A DNA stretch of 64,000 nt from Granulicoccus phenolivorans DSM 17626 = NBRC 107789 = JCM 15570 (lineage in GTDB: Bacteria; Actinomycetota; Actinomycetes; Propionibacteriales; Propionibacteriaceae), in NCBI RefSeq assembly GCF_000423085.1, contig NZ_AUHH01000009.1:107780-171779 (forward strand). Direction: 5' to 3'. The notes beneath the pieces are model-generated. The model was not told the DNA's origin. It saw only the letters and a program-made list of their open reading frames with translations, and did no database searches. Within the stretch, counting starts at the first letter, position 1. Each line of letters begins with the position of its first letter. This document shows, one piece after another, positions 9,233 to 17,210 of the stretch. Position numbers and translations under genes: made by a program.

Positions 9233-10291
9233 GTGTCCACCCAGCCCACCCCGCCGCCCGGATGGGCCGGACCACCTCGACCGGCGGTACCCGTCCCGCG
9301 CTGGGTCAAGCCCCGGCCGCCACAGCCCGGCAGCATCCCACTGGGGCCATTGAGCATCGGGGAGATCTTCGGCGGCACGTGGAAGACGATGACCCGCAAC
9401 CGCCCCGGCACCATCGGACTGGCCGCGGTGGTGTGCCTGGCGGCGCTGATCCCGCTCAGCCCGATCCTGATCGTGGTGCCGCCCCAGGTGGGGGCGTTGG
9501 TGGTCGAGTCCCTGGCGTACGAGGACTTCTTCGGCGTCGGCCGGCTGATCGCCTCCTTCGTGATCCTCGCGGTGCCGTTTCTGGTGCTCGGGATCGCCCA
9601 GGCGTACCTGGTGCCCCCGTTGACCGTCTCGGCCGCCGAGGCCTCCACCGGACGCCGCCCCGGGATCAGCGAACTGCTGCGGGCGAGCAACCCGGTCGCG
9701 CTGGGCAACATTCTGTGGCACCTGCTGTGGCCGGGGCTGTTCTACACCATCGGGATCCTGGTCGATCTGGGGATCCGATTCGGGGCCGCCGGGGGCGGGG
9801 CGCTGCTGATCCTGGCCTGGTGGACCGTGCTGCTGATACTGAACTACTACTTCGGGACCCGGTTCGCCTTCGTCCCGACCGTGCTGACCCTGGAGCGGTT
9901 GCCGCTGCCGGCGGCGATCAAGCAGTCCTGGTTGCTGACCCGCGGCAAGGTCTGGAGCACGCTCGGGCACCAACTCGCGATGGCCGCGATCTGCGGCACG
10001 CTGGTCGGCATCGGCTGGGCCCTGGTGGCCCTGATCTGGATCAGCACCCTCACTGCGGCCGAAAGCACCACCGGCTTCGGGTCGACCTTCCTGGTGCCCA
10101 CCATCGGCGGGACGGTGCTCGCGCTGCTGGTCGGGATCTTCGGCGTACCGGCGATGACGCTGTCGACGACCTACCTGTACCAGTCACGGCGCTTCGAACT
10201 CGATCCCGGGTACGCCGATCAGCTGCTCACCAGCCATCGCACCGGGCAGGCCCCCTGGCTGGCCCCGGAATCGGAACCGTCGAAGGACTAG
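9233..10291 (+). CDS. Multi-pass membrane protein, glycerophosphoryl diester phosphodiesterase membrane-domain-like
   Basis: 352 aa. A Pro-rich cytoplasmic N-terminus (about 45 residues) precedes IGEIFGGTWKTMTRNR, the typical opening of this actinobacterial membrane domain. Six or so hydrophobic segments follow. There is no catalytic phosphodiesterase domain. The start is GTG 9233 after AGGAGGG. It lies 2 nt before the next gene, so the two are probably co-transcribed. Function unknown. Confidence 0.7.
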   Translation: MSTQPTPPPGWAGPPRPAVPVPRWVKPRPPQPGSIPLGPLSIGEIFGGTWKTMTRNRPGTIGLAAVVCLAALIPLSPILIVVPPQVGALVVESLAYEDFFGVGRLIASFVILAVPFLVLGIAQAYLVPPLTVSAAEASTGRRPGISELLRASNPVALGNILWHLLWPGLFYTIGILVDLGIRFGAAGGGALLILAWWTVLLILNYYFGTRFAFVPTVLTLERLPLPAAIKQSWLLTRGKVWSTLGHQLAMAAICGTLVGIGWALVALIWISTLTAAESTTGFGSTFLVPTIGGTVLALLVGIFGVPAMTLSTTYLYQSRRFELDPGYADQLLTSHRTGQAPWLAPESEPSKD

Positions 10292-10293
10292 CC

Positions 10294-11043
10294 ATGGACC
10301 TCAGCGCTGCGCGGCCACTCGCCGGCGGCATCACCGAACGCGAGTTCACCCTCGACGCGGTCCCCGGCATCCTGTGGACGCCGGCCCGGGCGTCAGCGAG
10401 CGCACCGGTGCCGCTCATCCTGCTGGGCCAACCGGGCGGGATCGGGCTGCGCCGGATGTATCCCGCGCTGGCCGCCCGGGCCCGCAGCGCGGCTGCCGAC
10501 GGTATCGCCACGGTCACCCTCGAGCTGCCCGGCGCGGGCCAGCGGCCCCCGTTGCCGGGAGCGGACGCGGTCCGCGCGGAGCTGCGTCAGGCACTGGCGG
10601 CGGGTGAGCAGCCGACCGAAGAGGTGATCGATCGGCTGATCCTCCCACTGGTCGAGGCCGGTGTGCCGGAATGGCAACGGACCCTCGACGCGGTGCTCGG
10701 CCTCCCCGAGATCGGCGGGCGGGTCGGGGTGTCCGGTGGTGTGATCGCCATGGGCGTACGCCTGGCGCTGGTCGATTCGCGGATCGCGGCGGCGGGTCTG
10801 TTCGCCGGCAGCTTCGTGCCCCGGACGACCCTGGCCGAGGCCCGCCGGGTGAGGATTCCGCTGCACGTGCTGCTGCAGTGGGACGATGAAGGAAACGACC
10901 GGGGACGGGCGCTCGAGCTGTTCGATGCGTTCGGTTCGCCGGAGAAGACGCTGTACGCCAACATGGGCGGCCACACCGGTGTCCCGGCCTTCGCCGGGGC
11001 GGACGCTGCCCGGTTCTTCGCGCGGCACCTGGGCCGTCGCTGA
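10294..11043 (+). CDS. Alpha/beta hydrolase, dienelactone-hydrolase-like
   Basis: 249 aa. The nucleophile elbow is GVSGG, followed by a candidate acid in QWDDEGND and a catalytic His in GGHTGV, in the correct order for an alpha/beta hydrolase. An early LLGQPGG segment fits the oxyanion region. The ATG at 10294 is 2 nt after the preceding stop, so expression is probably coupled to the membrane protein. Substrate not predictable. Confidence 0.75.
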   Translation: MDLSAARPLAGGITEREFTLDAVPGILWTPARASASAPVPLILLGQPGGIGLRRMYPALAARARSAAADGIATVTLELPGAGQRPPLPGADAVRAELRQALAAGEQPTEEVIDRLILPLVEAGVPEWQRTLDAVLGLPEIGGRVGVSGGVIAMGVRLALVDSRIAAAGLFAGSFVPRTTLAEARRVRIPLHVLLQWDDEGNDRGRALELFDAFGSPEKTLYANMGGHTGVPAFAGADAARFFARHLGRR

Positions 11044-11094
11044 ACCTGCGTGCAGTGGTGCTGAACTGTCGACCGAGGAGAACAGGAGCCAACG

Positions 11095-11457
11095 ATGCGA
11101 GTTGTCCGCGTGACTGCCGACCTGACGGTGCCCGACCTGGCCGAGGCCACCGCCTTCTACACCGAGTTCCTGGGGCTGGAACTGGAGGACATGGGCCTGG
11201 ACTGGGTGACACGCGTCGTCGCCCCGGCCACCGGCGAGCACATCCAGTTGCTCCGGCGGGATGCGACGGGCCCGGAGAATCCGCTGCTCACGATCAAGGT
11301 CGATGACGTCGAGGAGGCCTGGGCGATCGCCCAGCGCCGCGGTTACGAGATCGTCCACCCGCTGACCACCGAAGCGTGGGGGATCCGCCGATTCTTCGTC
11401 CGGGCACCGGGTGGGATCGTGCTCAACATCGCCCAGCACCACGACCCGGACGCGTAG
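11095..11457 (+). CDS. VOC (glyoxalase/bleomycin-resistance fold) protein
   Basis: 120 aa, one VOC domain built of two beta-alpha-beta-beta-beta modules: VTADLTVPDLAEATAFYTEFLG at the start and RAPGGIVLNI near the end. A strong GGAG lies upstream of ATG 11095. The typical metal-binding His/Glu set is not complete, so this may be a non-enzymatic or binding member. Confidence 0.72.
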   Translation: MRVVRVTADLTVPDLAEATAFYTEFLGLELEDMGLDWVTRVVAPATGEHIQLLRRDATGPENPLLTIKVDDVEEAWAIAQRRGYEIVHPLTTEAWGIRRFFVRAPGGIVLNIAQHHDPDA

Positions 11458-11555
11458 GCCCGCGGCGGTCCGGCCGGTCGAGTGGGCTCGTGCCGGTCCG
11501 GCCGGTCGCGATGTCTTGCCCCAGTGCGGACGAGCATTGTGCCAGCGCGGCAGAC

Positions 11556-11561
11556 TAGAGT
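11556..11561 (+). promoter_or_regulatory. -10 box of lysC
   Basis: TAGAGT, 35 nt before the lysC start, with an ordinary ribosome binding site GGAAGGGG in between. The short gap 11458-11555 also holds a directly repeated GTCCGGCCGGTCG. Confidence 0.5.
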
Positions 11562-11596
11562 GACTGGCGAAGTTTCCGCAGCCGGAAGGGGACCAC

Positions 11597-12874
11597 GTGA
11601 CCCGGGTAGTTCAGAAGTTCGGTGGCTCGTCAGTGGCCGATGCCGAGAGCATCAAGCGTGTCGCCAGGCGGGTGCTGGCCACCAAACAGGAGGGCCACGA
11701 CGTCGTTGTCGTCATCTCCGCGATGGGGGACACCACCGACGAGCTGATGGACCTTGCACTGCAGGTCTCACCGCTGCCGGCGCCGCGGGAGTTGGACATG
11801 CTGCTGACCACCGGGGAGCGGCAGAGCGCCGCGCTGTTGGCGATGGCGCTGTCCGATCTGGGCTCGGAGGCCCGCTCCTACACCGGGTCGCAGGCCGGCG
11901 TCATCACCACCGGCAAGCACGGGGACGCCCGCATCATTGACATCACCCCGGGCCGGATCGAGTCCGCGCTGGCCGCGGGCCATGTCGTGATCGTGGCCGG
12001 CTTCCAGGGCGTCGCCCAGGACACCAAGGACATCACCACGCTGGGCCGGGGCGCCTCCGACACCACCGCGGTGGCCCTGGCCGCCGCTCTCGGCGCGGAG
12101 TACTGCGAGATCTACACCGACGTGGACGGCATCTTCACTGCCGACCCGCGCATCGTGCCCAGTGCCCGTCAGGTCCCCGAGATCAGCTACGAGGAAATGA
12201 TGGAGATGGCCGCCTCCGGGGCGAAGGTGCTGCACCTGCGCTGTGTGGAGTACGCCCGTCGCGAGAACGTCCCGGTCCATGTCCGATCCTCGTTCTCCAC
12301 CCGTCCCGGCACCTGGGTCCGCGACATCAACCTCACCAATCGGAAGGAATCCAGCATGGAGCAGGCACTCATCTCCGGGGTGGCCCATGATCGCAACGAG
12401 GCGAAGATCACCATCGTCGGGGTCCCTGACAAGGTGGGCATGGCCGCGCGGATCTTCAGCGCGATCGCCCAGGCGGACATCAACATCGACATGATCGTGC
12501 AGAACCAGTCGGTCACCGAGACCTCGCGTACCGACATCTCCTTCAGCCTGCCCATGGGCGACGGCCGCCGGGCGATGGAGACCCTGGACGCGCTGAAGGA
12601 CAAGATCGGCTACAGCGAACTGCTGTTCGACGACCAGATCGGCAAGGTCTCGGTGGTGGGGGTCGGCATGAAGTCGCACCCGGGGGTCACCGCCAAGTTC
12701 TTCTCGGCCCTGGCCGAGGCCAACGTGAACATCCACATGATCTCGACCTCGGAGATCCGGATCTCGGTCGTGGTCTCCGCCGAGGATGTCGACACCGCCG
12801 TCCGCGCCGCACACACCGCGTTCGGCCTGGACGCCGAGGGCGAGGCCGTGGTGTACGCCGGGACCGGCCGCTGA
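11597..12874 (+). CDS. lysC: Aspartate kinase, alpha subunit
   Basis: Phosphorylates L-aspartate, the first step to lysine, threonine, methionine and diaminopimelate. 425 aa: an amino-acid kinase domain beginning with VQKFGGSSV and containing [12 protein letters not shown], then two ACT domains from about residue 265 ([20 protein letters not shown] and [14 protein letters not shown]). The start is GTG 11597 with GGAAGGGG upstream. An internal start makes a separate beta subunit, as in Corynebacterium glutamicum. No asd gene follows here; a strong terminator does. Confidence 0.96.
   Translation: MTRVVQKFGGSSVADAESIKRVARRVLATKQEGHDVVVVISAMGDTTDELMDLALQVSPLPAPRELDMLLTTGERQSAALLAMALSDLGSEARSYTGSQAGVITTGKHGDARIIDITPGRIESALAAGHVVIVAGFQGVAQDTKDITTLGRGASDTTAVALAAALGAEYCEIYTDVDGIFTADPRIVPSARQVPEISYEEMMEMAASGAKVLHLRCVEYARRENVPVHVRSSFSTRPGTWVRDINLTNRKESSMEQALISGVAHDRNEAKITIVGVPDKVGMAARIFSAIAQADINIDMIVQNQSVTETSRTDISFSLPMGDGRRAMETLDALKDKIGYSELLFDDQIGKVSVVGVGMKSHPGVTAKFFSALAEANVNIHMISTSEIRISVVVSAEDVDTAVRAAHTAFGLDAEGEAVVYAGTGR
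12356..12874 (+). CDS. Aspartate kinase beta subunit (in-frame internal start)
   Basis: ATG 12356 is in frame inside lysC and has its own strong ribosome binding site, GGAAGGA, just upstream. The product of 172 aa begins [17 protein letters not shown] and contains only the two regulatory ACT domains. This matches the alpha2beta2 aspartate kinases of actinobacteria and bacilli, in which the beta subunit takes part in feedback inhibition. Inferred from sequence and family knowledge; no proteomic proof. Confidence 0.75.
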   Translation: MEQALISGVAHDRNEAKITIVGVPDKVGMAARIFSAIAQADINIDMIVQNQSVTETSRTDISFSLPMGDGRRAMETLDALKDKIGYSELLFDDQIGKVSVVGVGMKSHPGVTAKFFSALAEANVNIHMISTSEIRISVVVSAEDVDTAVRAAHTAFGLDAEGEAVVYAGTGR

Positions 12875-12900
12875 GCCCCGAGCGGTAACCGACGACCAAC

Positions 12901-12931
12901 GAGGGGGATCTCCGGTTCGGAGATCCCCCTC
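12901..12931 (+). terminator. Perfect-stem terminator after lysC
   Basis: The 14-bp arms GAGGGGGATCTCCG and CGGAGATCCCCCTC pair without mismatch around a 3-nt loop. It lies between convergent genes and can serve both strands. Confidence 0.85.
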
Positions 12932-12962
12932 GCGCATGCCCGGATCAGGGCGTAAGCCCGGA

Positions 12963-13445
12963 TCAGTACTGGGGCGAGCTGCCCCACTCCTGCGCCGGGG
13001 CAGCGGCCTGACCGTACGGCTCCCCCTGCGGTACGGCCGGGTACCCGCCCGGCGCGGAATGACCCGGCGCCTGGGTCCAGTACGCGGGCCCGCCGTCCCC
13101 GAACTGCACTCCGGCGGCAGGCGTCGACAGTACGGCCCGGTCGGCCTCCGCCGGCGTCAACACGGCCATCAGCAGCAACGCGATTCCGCCGAGGAACAGC
13201 AGCATGTCGAACACCGAGCGAAGCGTGAACAGGGTGAAGTAGGTGTCCTGGGAGAGGCCGGTGCCGCTCAGGCTCAGCACGAATCCGATCATCATGCGCA
13301 GCACCAGGGCAGCGATCCCCGCCACGGCGTACACCCGCCGTCGCCCGGTCGCCCGGATTCCCACCAACACACCGCCGGCCAGCAGGCCGATCAGGATGAC
13401 GACGCTGAAGACCGCGCTGATCACGCCGAGTGTGCTCCAGGACAT
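12963..13445 (-). CDS. Small four-helix membrane protein
   Basis: 160 aa. There are about four transmembrane segments (VISAVFSVVILIGLLAGGVL, then VAGIAALVLRMMIGFVLSL, then two near FTLRSVFDMLLFLGGIALLL). A Gly/Pro/Ala-rich cytoplasmic tail ends in SSPQY. A GGAGG lies 5 nt before the ATG, and TAGGCT further upstream is a possible -10 box. I do not recognise the family. Confidence 0.65.
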   Translation of the reverse strand: MSWSTLGVISAVFSVVILIGLLAGGVLVGIRATGRRRVYAVAGIAALVLRMMIGFVLSLSGTGLSQDTYFTLFTLRSVFDMLLFLGGIALLLMAVLTPAEADRAVLSTPAAGVQFGDGGPAYWTQAPGHSAPGGYPAVPQGEPYGQAAAPAQEWGSSPQY

Positions 13446-13511
13446 GTTGCCTCCGCTCGTGGGTTGCGGTCAGCCTAGTCGGGCGGCGTGTCAGCCCCGC
13501 CCGGTTCCGGC

Positions 13512-13525
13512 TTGATCTGCGTCAA
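13512..13525 (+). promoter_or_regulatory. FNR-type operator upstream of the metal-transport genes
   Basis: TTGATCTGCGTCAA matches 9 of the 10 defined bases of the FNR consensus TTGAT-N4-ATCAA. Its centre (13518.5) is about 41.5 bp before the start predicted from the TACCTT -10 box at 13548-13553, the class II activator position. The linked FNR-like regulator at 15789-16472 is the obvious candidate protein. Confidence 0.6.
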
Positions 13526-13547
13526 GGCGTACCGGGCGCCATTTTCG

Positions 13548-13553
13548 TACCTT
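13548..13553 (+). promoter_or_regulatory. -10 box of the metal-transport operon
   Basis: TACCTT matches TANNNT. No -35 element is visible, which fits activation from the FNR-type box. Confidence 0.45.
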
Positions 13554-13603
13554 CATAGCAACGCTTCACCAATCCGGTGCAGCGACACGAAAGGAACGAA
13601 ACC

Positions 13604-13840
13604 ATGACTGCCCCGACCACCCTCACCACCACGATCCTGCGGGCGGAGGGATTCTCCTGCCCCTCCTGTGTCGCCAAGATCGAGAAGCAGGTCGGCCGCC
13701 TGGCCGGGGTGGACTCGGTGAAGGTGCACTTCGCCTCCGCCCGGATCGAGGTCACCCACGATCCGGCCGTCGCCTCGGTCGAGGACCTGGTGGCCGCGGT
13801 CGCCAAGGCGGGCTACACCGCCCGTCCGTCCGCGTTCTGA
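13604..13840 (+). CDS. Heavy-metal-associated (HMA) domain protein
   Basis: 78 aa, a single HMA ferredoxin-like domain. The metal-binding motif GFSCPSC has its cysteines at 19 and 22. This is the size of CopZ-type metallochaperones, which hand Cu(I) or another soft metal to a P-type ATPase. The ATPase encoded 53 bp downstream lacks its own N-terminal HMA domain, so this protein may act as a detached one. The start is ATG 13604 after AAAGGAA. Confidence 0.85.
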   Translation: MTAPTTLTTTILRAEGFSCPSCVAKIEKQVGRLAGVDSVKVHFASARIEVTHDPAVASVEDLVAAVAKAGYTARPSAF

Positions 13841-13893
13841 CGCACATTCGACCCAACCCGCAAGACATTCGAAGAACCAGAAAGAAGGACATC

Positions 13894-15849
13894 ATGAACA
13901 GGGTCAAGGCTGTGTGGCACGGTCGCTGGACCGTGCCCGGCCTGGCCGGCGGATTGATCGTCGTCTCCCTCCTCCTGACCCGGGCCCTGAACCTGCCCGG
14001 GTGGGGCGACCTGACGATGATCGCGGCGGCCGTCGTGGCCGGTACGCCGGTACTGATCAAGGCGGTGCGGGCGCTGCTGAATCGGGTGATCGGGATCGAC
14101 CTGTTGGTCTCGATCGCCGCGATCGGCGCCATCATCATCGGCAACTACTGGGAGGCGGCCGCGGTCACCTTCCTGTTCGCAATCGGCCATGCGCTGGAAA
14201 CGGCCACCCTCAACAAGACCCGCTCCGCGCTCGCCGAACTGGTCGCTGTCGCCCCCGATACCGCGATCGTGCTGCGGGACGGGGAACAGGTCGAGGTCGC
14301 CGCCGGTGCGGTGGCCCCGGGGGAGACGGTCCTGGTGAAGAACGGGGCCCGCGTACCGGTCGATGGCGTCGTGATCGGGGGCGCCGGGGCGGTGGACGAG
14401 GCGTCCATCACCGGGGAATCGATCCCGGTGGAGAAGACCACCGACGATCCCGTGTACGCCGGCACCGTCGCCACCGGCGGGCTGCTGCAGGTCCGCGCCA
14501 CCGGCGTCGGGGCCGACACCACCCTGGCCCGGATCATTCACCGGGTCGAGGAGGCCCAGGACGCCAAGGCGAAGACCCAGACCTTCATGGAACGGTTCTC
14601 CACCTGGTACACCCCGGCGATCATGGTGCTGGCCGTCGTGGTCGGCCTGATCACCCGCGATGTCACGCTCGCGCTGACGCTGCTGGTGATCGGCTGCCCC
14701 GGTGCGCTGGTCATCTCGATCCCGGTCGCGATCGTCGCCGGAATCGGCCGCGGCGCCCGCGACGGCATCCTGATCAAGGGCGGGGAGTACCTGGAGACCG
14801 CGGCCCGGATCGACGTGGTCGCCGTCGACAAGACCGGCACGATCACCGAGGGCCGCCCACGGACCACCGACGTGATCCCGCTCGACCCGGACCTGTCGGC
14901 CGACGACGTGCTGGCGCTGGCCGCCCGCGCGGAGGCCGGCTCCGAGCACCCGCTGGCCCGCCCGATCCTGGAGGCCGCCGCCGAACGCGGCCTGACGGTT
15001 CCCGGACTGCCCGAGCACACCGAGCCGGTGGCCGGCAAGGGCATCGTGGCCGTCGTCGACGGGCAACGGATCGCGGTCGGGAACCGGGCCCTGCTCACCG
15101 CCGAAGGGGTCCCCGGGCCTGAGGTCGACCGCCTCGATGCCGTGGTCACCGAACTGGCCGCGGCGGGCCGGACGCCGATGGCGGTCGCCCGCGACGGACG
15201 GCTGCTCGGCGTGGTCGCGGTCGCCGATCAGATCCGGGCCGATGCCGCCGAGATGGTCGAAGGACTGCATGCCGCCGGCGTACGCCGGGTGGTCATGCTG
15301 ACCGGCGACATCGAACCGGTCGCCCGGGCGGTCGGGGACGCGGTCGGAGTGGACGAGGTCCGCGCCGGCCTGCTGCCGGAGGACAAGCTGGACGCGGTCC
15401 GCGAACTCCAGGCCGAGGGGCACGTGGTCGCGATGGTCGGTGACGGCGTGAACGACGCCCCGGCCCTGGCGGCCGCCGATATCGGGGTGGCGATGGGCGC
15501 GGCCGGAACCGCGGTCGCGATCGAGACCGCCGATATCGCCCTGATGGCCGACGACCTGCGCAAGCTCCCGCAGGCGATCTCGCTGGCCCGGCGTACGGTG
15601 CACAACATGCGGCAGAACATCGCGGTCGCGCTGGTCACCGTGGCGGCCCTGCTGGCCGGGGTGCTCTTCGGTGGGGTGACGATGGCGATCGGCATGCTGG
15701 TCCACGAGGCGTCGGTGCTCGTGGTGATCGGGAACGCAATGCGACTGCTGCGCCGCCCCCGCGAGCGGCGACGCACCCGGCGGGGGAGTCAGCCGGTCGC
15801 GGCGAGCTCGGTCAACGCATCGGGATCCAGGAGCCTGATCAACTCCTGA
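13894..15849 (+). CDS. Heavy-metal P1B-type ATPase with a CPG motif
   Basis: 651 aa. TGES is at 173-176, the phosphorylation motif DKTG at 312-315, and the P1B-specific SEHPL in the nucleotide-binding domain; GDGVNDAPAL forms the hinge. The transmembrane metal-site motif reads VIGCPGALVIS, so the usual CPC, SPC or TPC is replaced by CPG (268-270). There is no N-terminal metal-binding domain. The metal cannot be assigned safely. The last 61 nt overlap the convergent regulator gene, giving an extended Ser/Arg-rich tail. AGAAGGA precedes ATG 13894. Confidence 0.88.
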   Translation: MNRVKAVWHGRWTVPGLAGGLIVVSLLLTRALNLPGWGDLTMIAAAVVAGTPVLIKAVRALLNRVIGIDLLVSIAAIGAIIIGNYWEAAAVTFLFAIGHALETATLNKTRSALAELVAVAPDTAIVLRDGEQVEVAAGAVAPGETVLVKNGARVPVDGVVIGGAGAVDEASITGESIPVEKTTDDPVYAGTVATGGLLQVRATGVGADTTLARIIHRVEEAQDAKAKTQTFMERFSTWYTPAIMVLAVVVGLITRDVTLALTLLVIGCPGALVISIPVAIVAGIGRGARDGILIKGGEYLETAARIDVVAVDKTGTITEGRPRTTDVIPLDPDLSADDVLALAARAEAGSEHPLARPILEAAAERGLTVPGLPEHTEPVAGKGIVAVVDGQRIAVGNRALLTAEGVPGPEVDRLDAVVTELAAAGRTPMAVARDGRLLGVVAVADQIRADAAEMVEGLHAAGVRRVVMLTGDIEPVARAVGDAVGVDEVRAGLLPEDKLDAVRELQAEGHVVAMVGDGVNDAPALAAADIGVAMGAAGTAVAIETADIALMADDLRKLPQAISLARRTVHNMRQNIAVALVTVAALLAGVLFGGVTMAIGMLVHEASVLVVIGNAMRLLRRPRERRRTRRGSQPVAASSVNASGSRSLINS

Positions 15850-16472
15850 TCCACCATGATCACCCCGGAGTCCTGAAGTCGGCGCAACTGCCGGCTGAGG
15901 GACTCCGGGGTGGTGTCCAGCAGGGACGCGATGTCCTTCTTCGGCAGTGGCAGCTTCACCGCCATCCGATCCGCGTCGGTGATCGCCGGCAGCGAGAGCA
16001 GGTACGCGGCCAGCCGCGAGCTGACGTCGCCGGAGATCACCGAGGCCAGCCGGTGTTCGGTGTCGGCGAGCCGGCCACTGACCGTACGCAGCATCCGGAA
16101 CCCGATCGAGGGAAACTCGCGCATCAGCCGGTCCAGGTCCCGATGGCGGAACACACACATGCTGCCGGGCCCCAGGCTGGTGGCGAAGTGTTCGGGCGGG
16201 CGTCCGGTCAGGAAGGCCGACTCACCCAGGAAATCGCCGGGCCGGACCACCCGAAGAATCTGCTCGCGGCCCTCGGCATCGATCCGGGCCACCTTGATCG
16301 CGCCGGTGTGCACCACCATCAGCTGCGCGTTCCCGGTGCCGGGACCGGATACCTGTTGGTCCCGGACCACCTGAACCGGCCGGGCCAATCCGGCCACCTG
16401 AACCTGTTCGGCGGGGGAGAGCCCCTGGAACAGCGGCACCCGCGCGACACACAGGTCCTGGGACTGAGGCAT
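15789..16472 (-). CDS. Crp/Fnr-family transcription regulator, FNR/FLP-like
   Basis: 227 aa. An N-terminal cyclic-nucleotide-binding fold carries PGDFLGESAFLTG, followed by a C-terminal winged helix. The recognition helix TTPESLSRQ places E190, S193 and R194 where FNR has E209, S212 and R213, the residues that read TTGAT sites. Instead of FNR's four-cysteine cluster there are only C8 and C106, as in the FLP proteins of lactic acid bacteria, where two cysteines act as a thiol switch. The start is ATG 16472, chosen because AAAGG sits 6 nt upstream. It is convergent with, and overlaps, the ATPase it probably controls. Confidence 0.85.
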   Translation of the reverse strand: MPQSQDLCVARVPLFQGLSPAEQVQVAGLARPVQVVRDQQVSGPGTGNAQLMVVHTGAIKVARIDAEGREQILRVVRPGDFLGESAFLTGRPPEHFATSLGPGSMCVFRHRDLDRLMREFPSIGFRMLRTVSGRLADTEHRLASVISGDVSSRLAAYLLSLPAITDADRMAVKLPLPKKDIASLLDTTPESLSRQLRRLQDSGVIMVDQELIRLLDPDALTELAATG

Positions 16473-16583
16473 GACCATCCTTTGCAACGCTTCCCCCGAC
16501 GATATCCCGGCCGGGTCGTGGCGATGTGTGCAGGTGCGGCGCGCTTGAGCCGGCTTCAACCTGTCCCGGACCCGGTGGGACAG

Positions 16584-16600
16584 CGGACAGATTCTGTCCG
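16584..16600. promoter_or_regulatory. 17-bp palindrome in a divergent promoter region
   Basis: The arms CGGACAGA and TCTGTCCG flank a single central T. It lies between the FNR-like regulator and the YdeI-family gene. A looser inverted repeat (TGTCCC/GGGACA) sits just before it, and another (TTGAGCCGGCTTCAA) at 16545-16559. Possibly an operator; the binding protein is unknown. Confidence 0.35.
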
Positions 16601-16622
16601 GATCACCGAGCAGACTGGTTGC

Positions 16623-17195
16623 ATGACCGAGCAGCAGGAACCCGAACCGATGACTCTCGCCGGGCCGGACGCCTGGCGGGAATGGCTGATCGAGCACGAG
16701 GCGACCTCCGACGGCGTGTGGTTGCGACTCGCCCGGAAGGGCGTCACCGTCCCTACCTCGCTGACCTATCCGGAGGCAGTGGAGGAGGCGCTGTGCAGCG
16801 GGTGGATCGACGGGCAGCGCCGATCGTACGACGCGACCACCCTCCTGCAGCGCTTCACCCCGCGCCGATCCCGGTCGGTGTGGTCGCGCCGCAATGTCGA
16901 GCTGATCGGCCGGCTCACCGCGGCGGGGCGGCTGCGGGAACGTGGGGCAGCAGAGGTGGAACGGGCCCGCCGCGACGGCCGCTGGGACCGGGCGTACGCC
17001 GGCCCGGCGACGGCGGAAGTCCCCGATGAACTGGCGGCAGCCCTGCGGGCCCACCCGGACGCGGCAGCCGCCTTCGCCGCACTCGGCCGCAGCGCCCGGT
17101 ACAGCGCCTTGCATCCGATTCTCATCGCCGCCGGCGAGGCCACCCGGGAACGTCGGATCAGGGCGCTGATCGAACGGCTCCAGGCTGCGCAGTGA
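16623..17195 (+). CDS. YdeI/OmpD-associated family protein
   Basis: 190 aa. The family signature is clear: EWLIEHEATSDGVWLRLARK, then YPEAVEEALCSGWIDGQRR, and RFTPRRSRSVWSRRNVE, followed by an Arg/Ala-rich helical C-terminal half. Homologues are annotated as bacteriocin-protection proteins, but the biochemical function is not established. The start is ATG 16623. Confidence 0.8.
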   Translation: MTEQQEPEPMTLAGPDAWREWLIEHEATSDGVWLRLARKGVTVPTSLTYPEAVEEALCSGWIDGQRRSYDATTLLQRFTPRRSRSVWSRRNVELIGRLTAAGRLRERGAAEVERARRDGRWDRAYAGPATAEVPDELAAALRAHPDAAAAFAALGRSARYSALHPILIAAGEATRERRIRALIERLQAAQ

Positions 17196-17210
17196 GCCCT
17201 CGGCCGGCAA

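Noticed and set aside
5652..9275. A 1207-codon open frame on the minus strand across ileS
   Set aside because: It is antisense to a clear ileS gene with T-box. GC-rich third positions keep the opposite frame open, and its protein is Gly/Arg/Leu-rich without any motif.
16623..17195. Bacteriocin immunity function for the YdeI-family gene
   Set aside because: No bacteriocin genes are nearby. The name rests on a loose database label.
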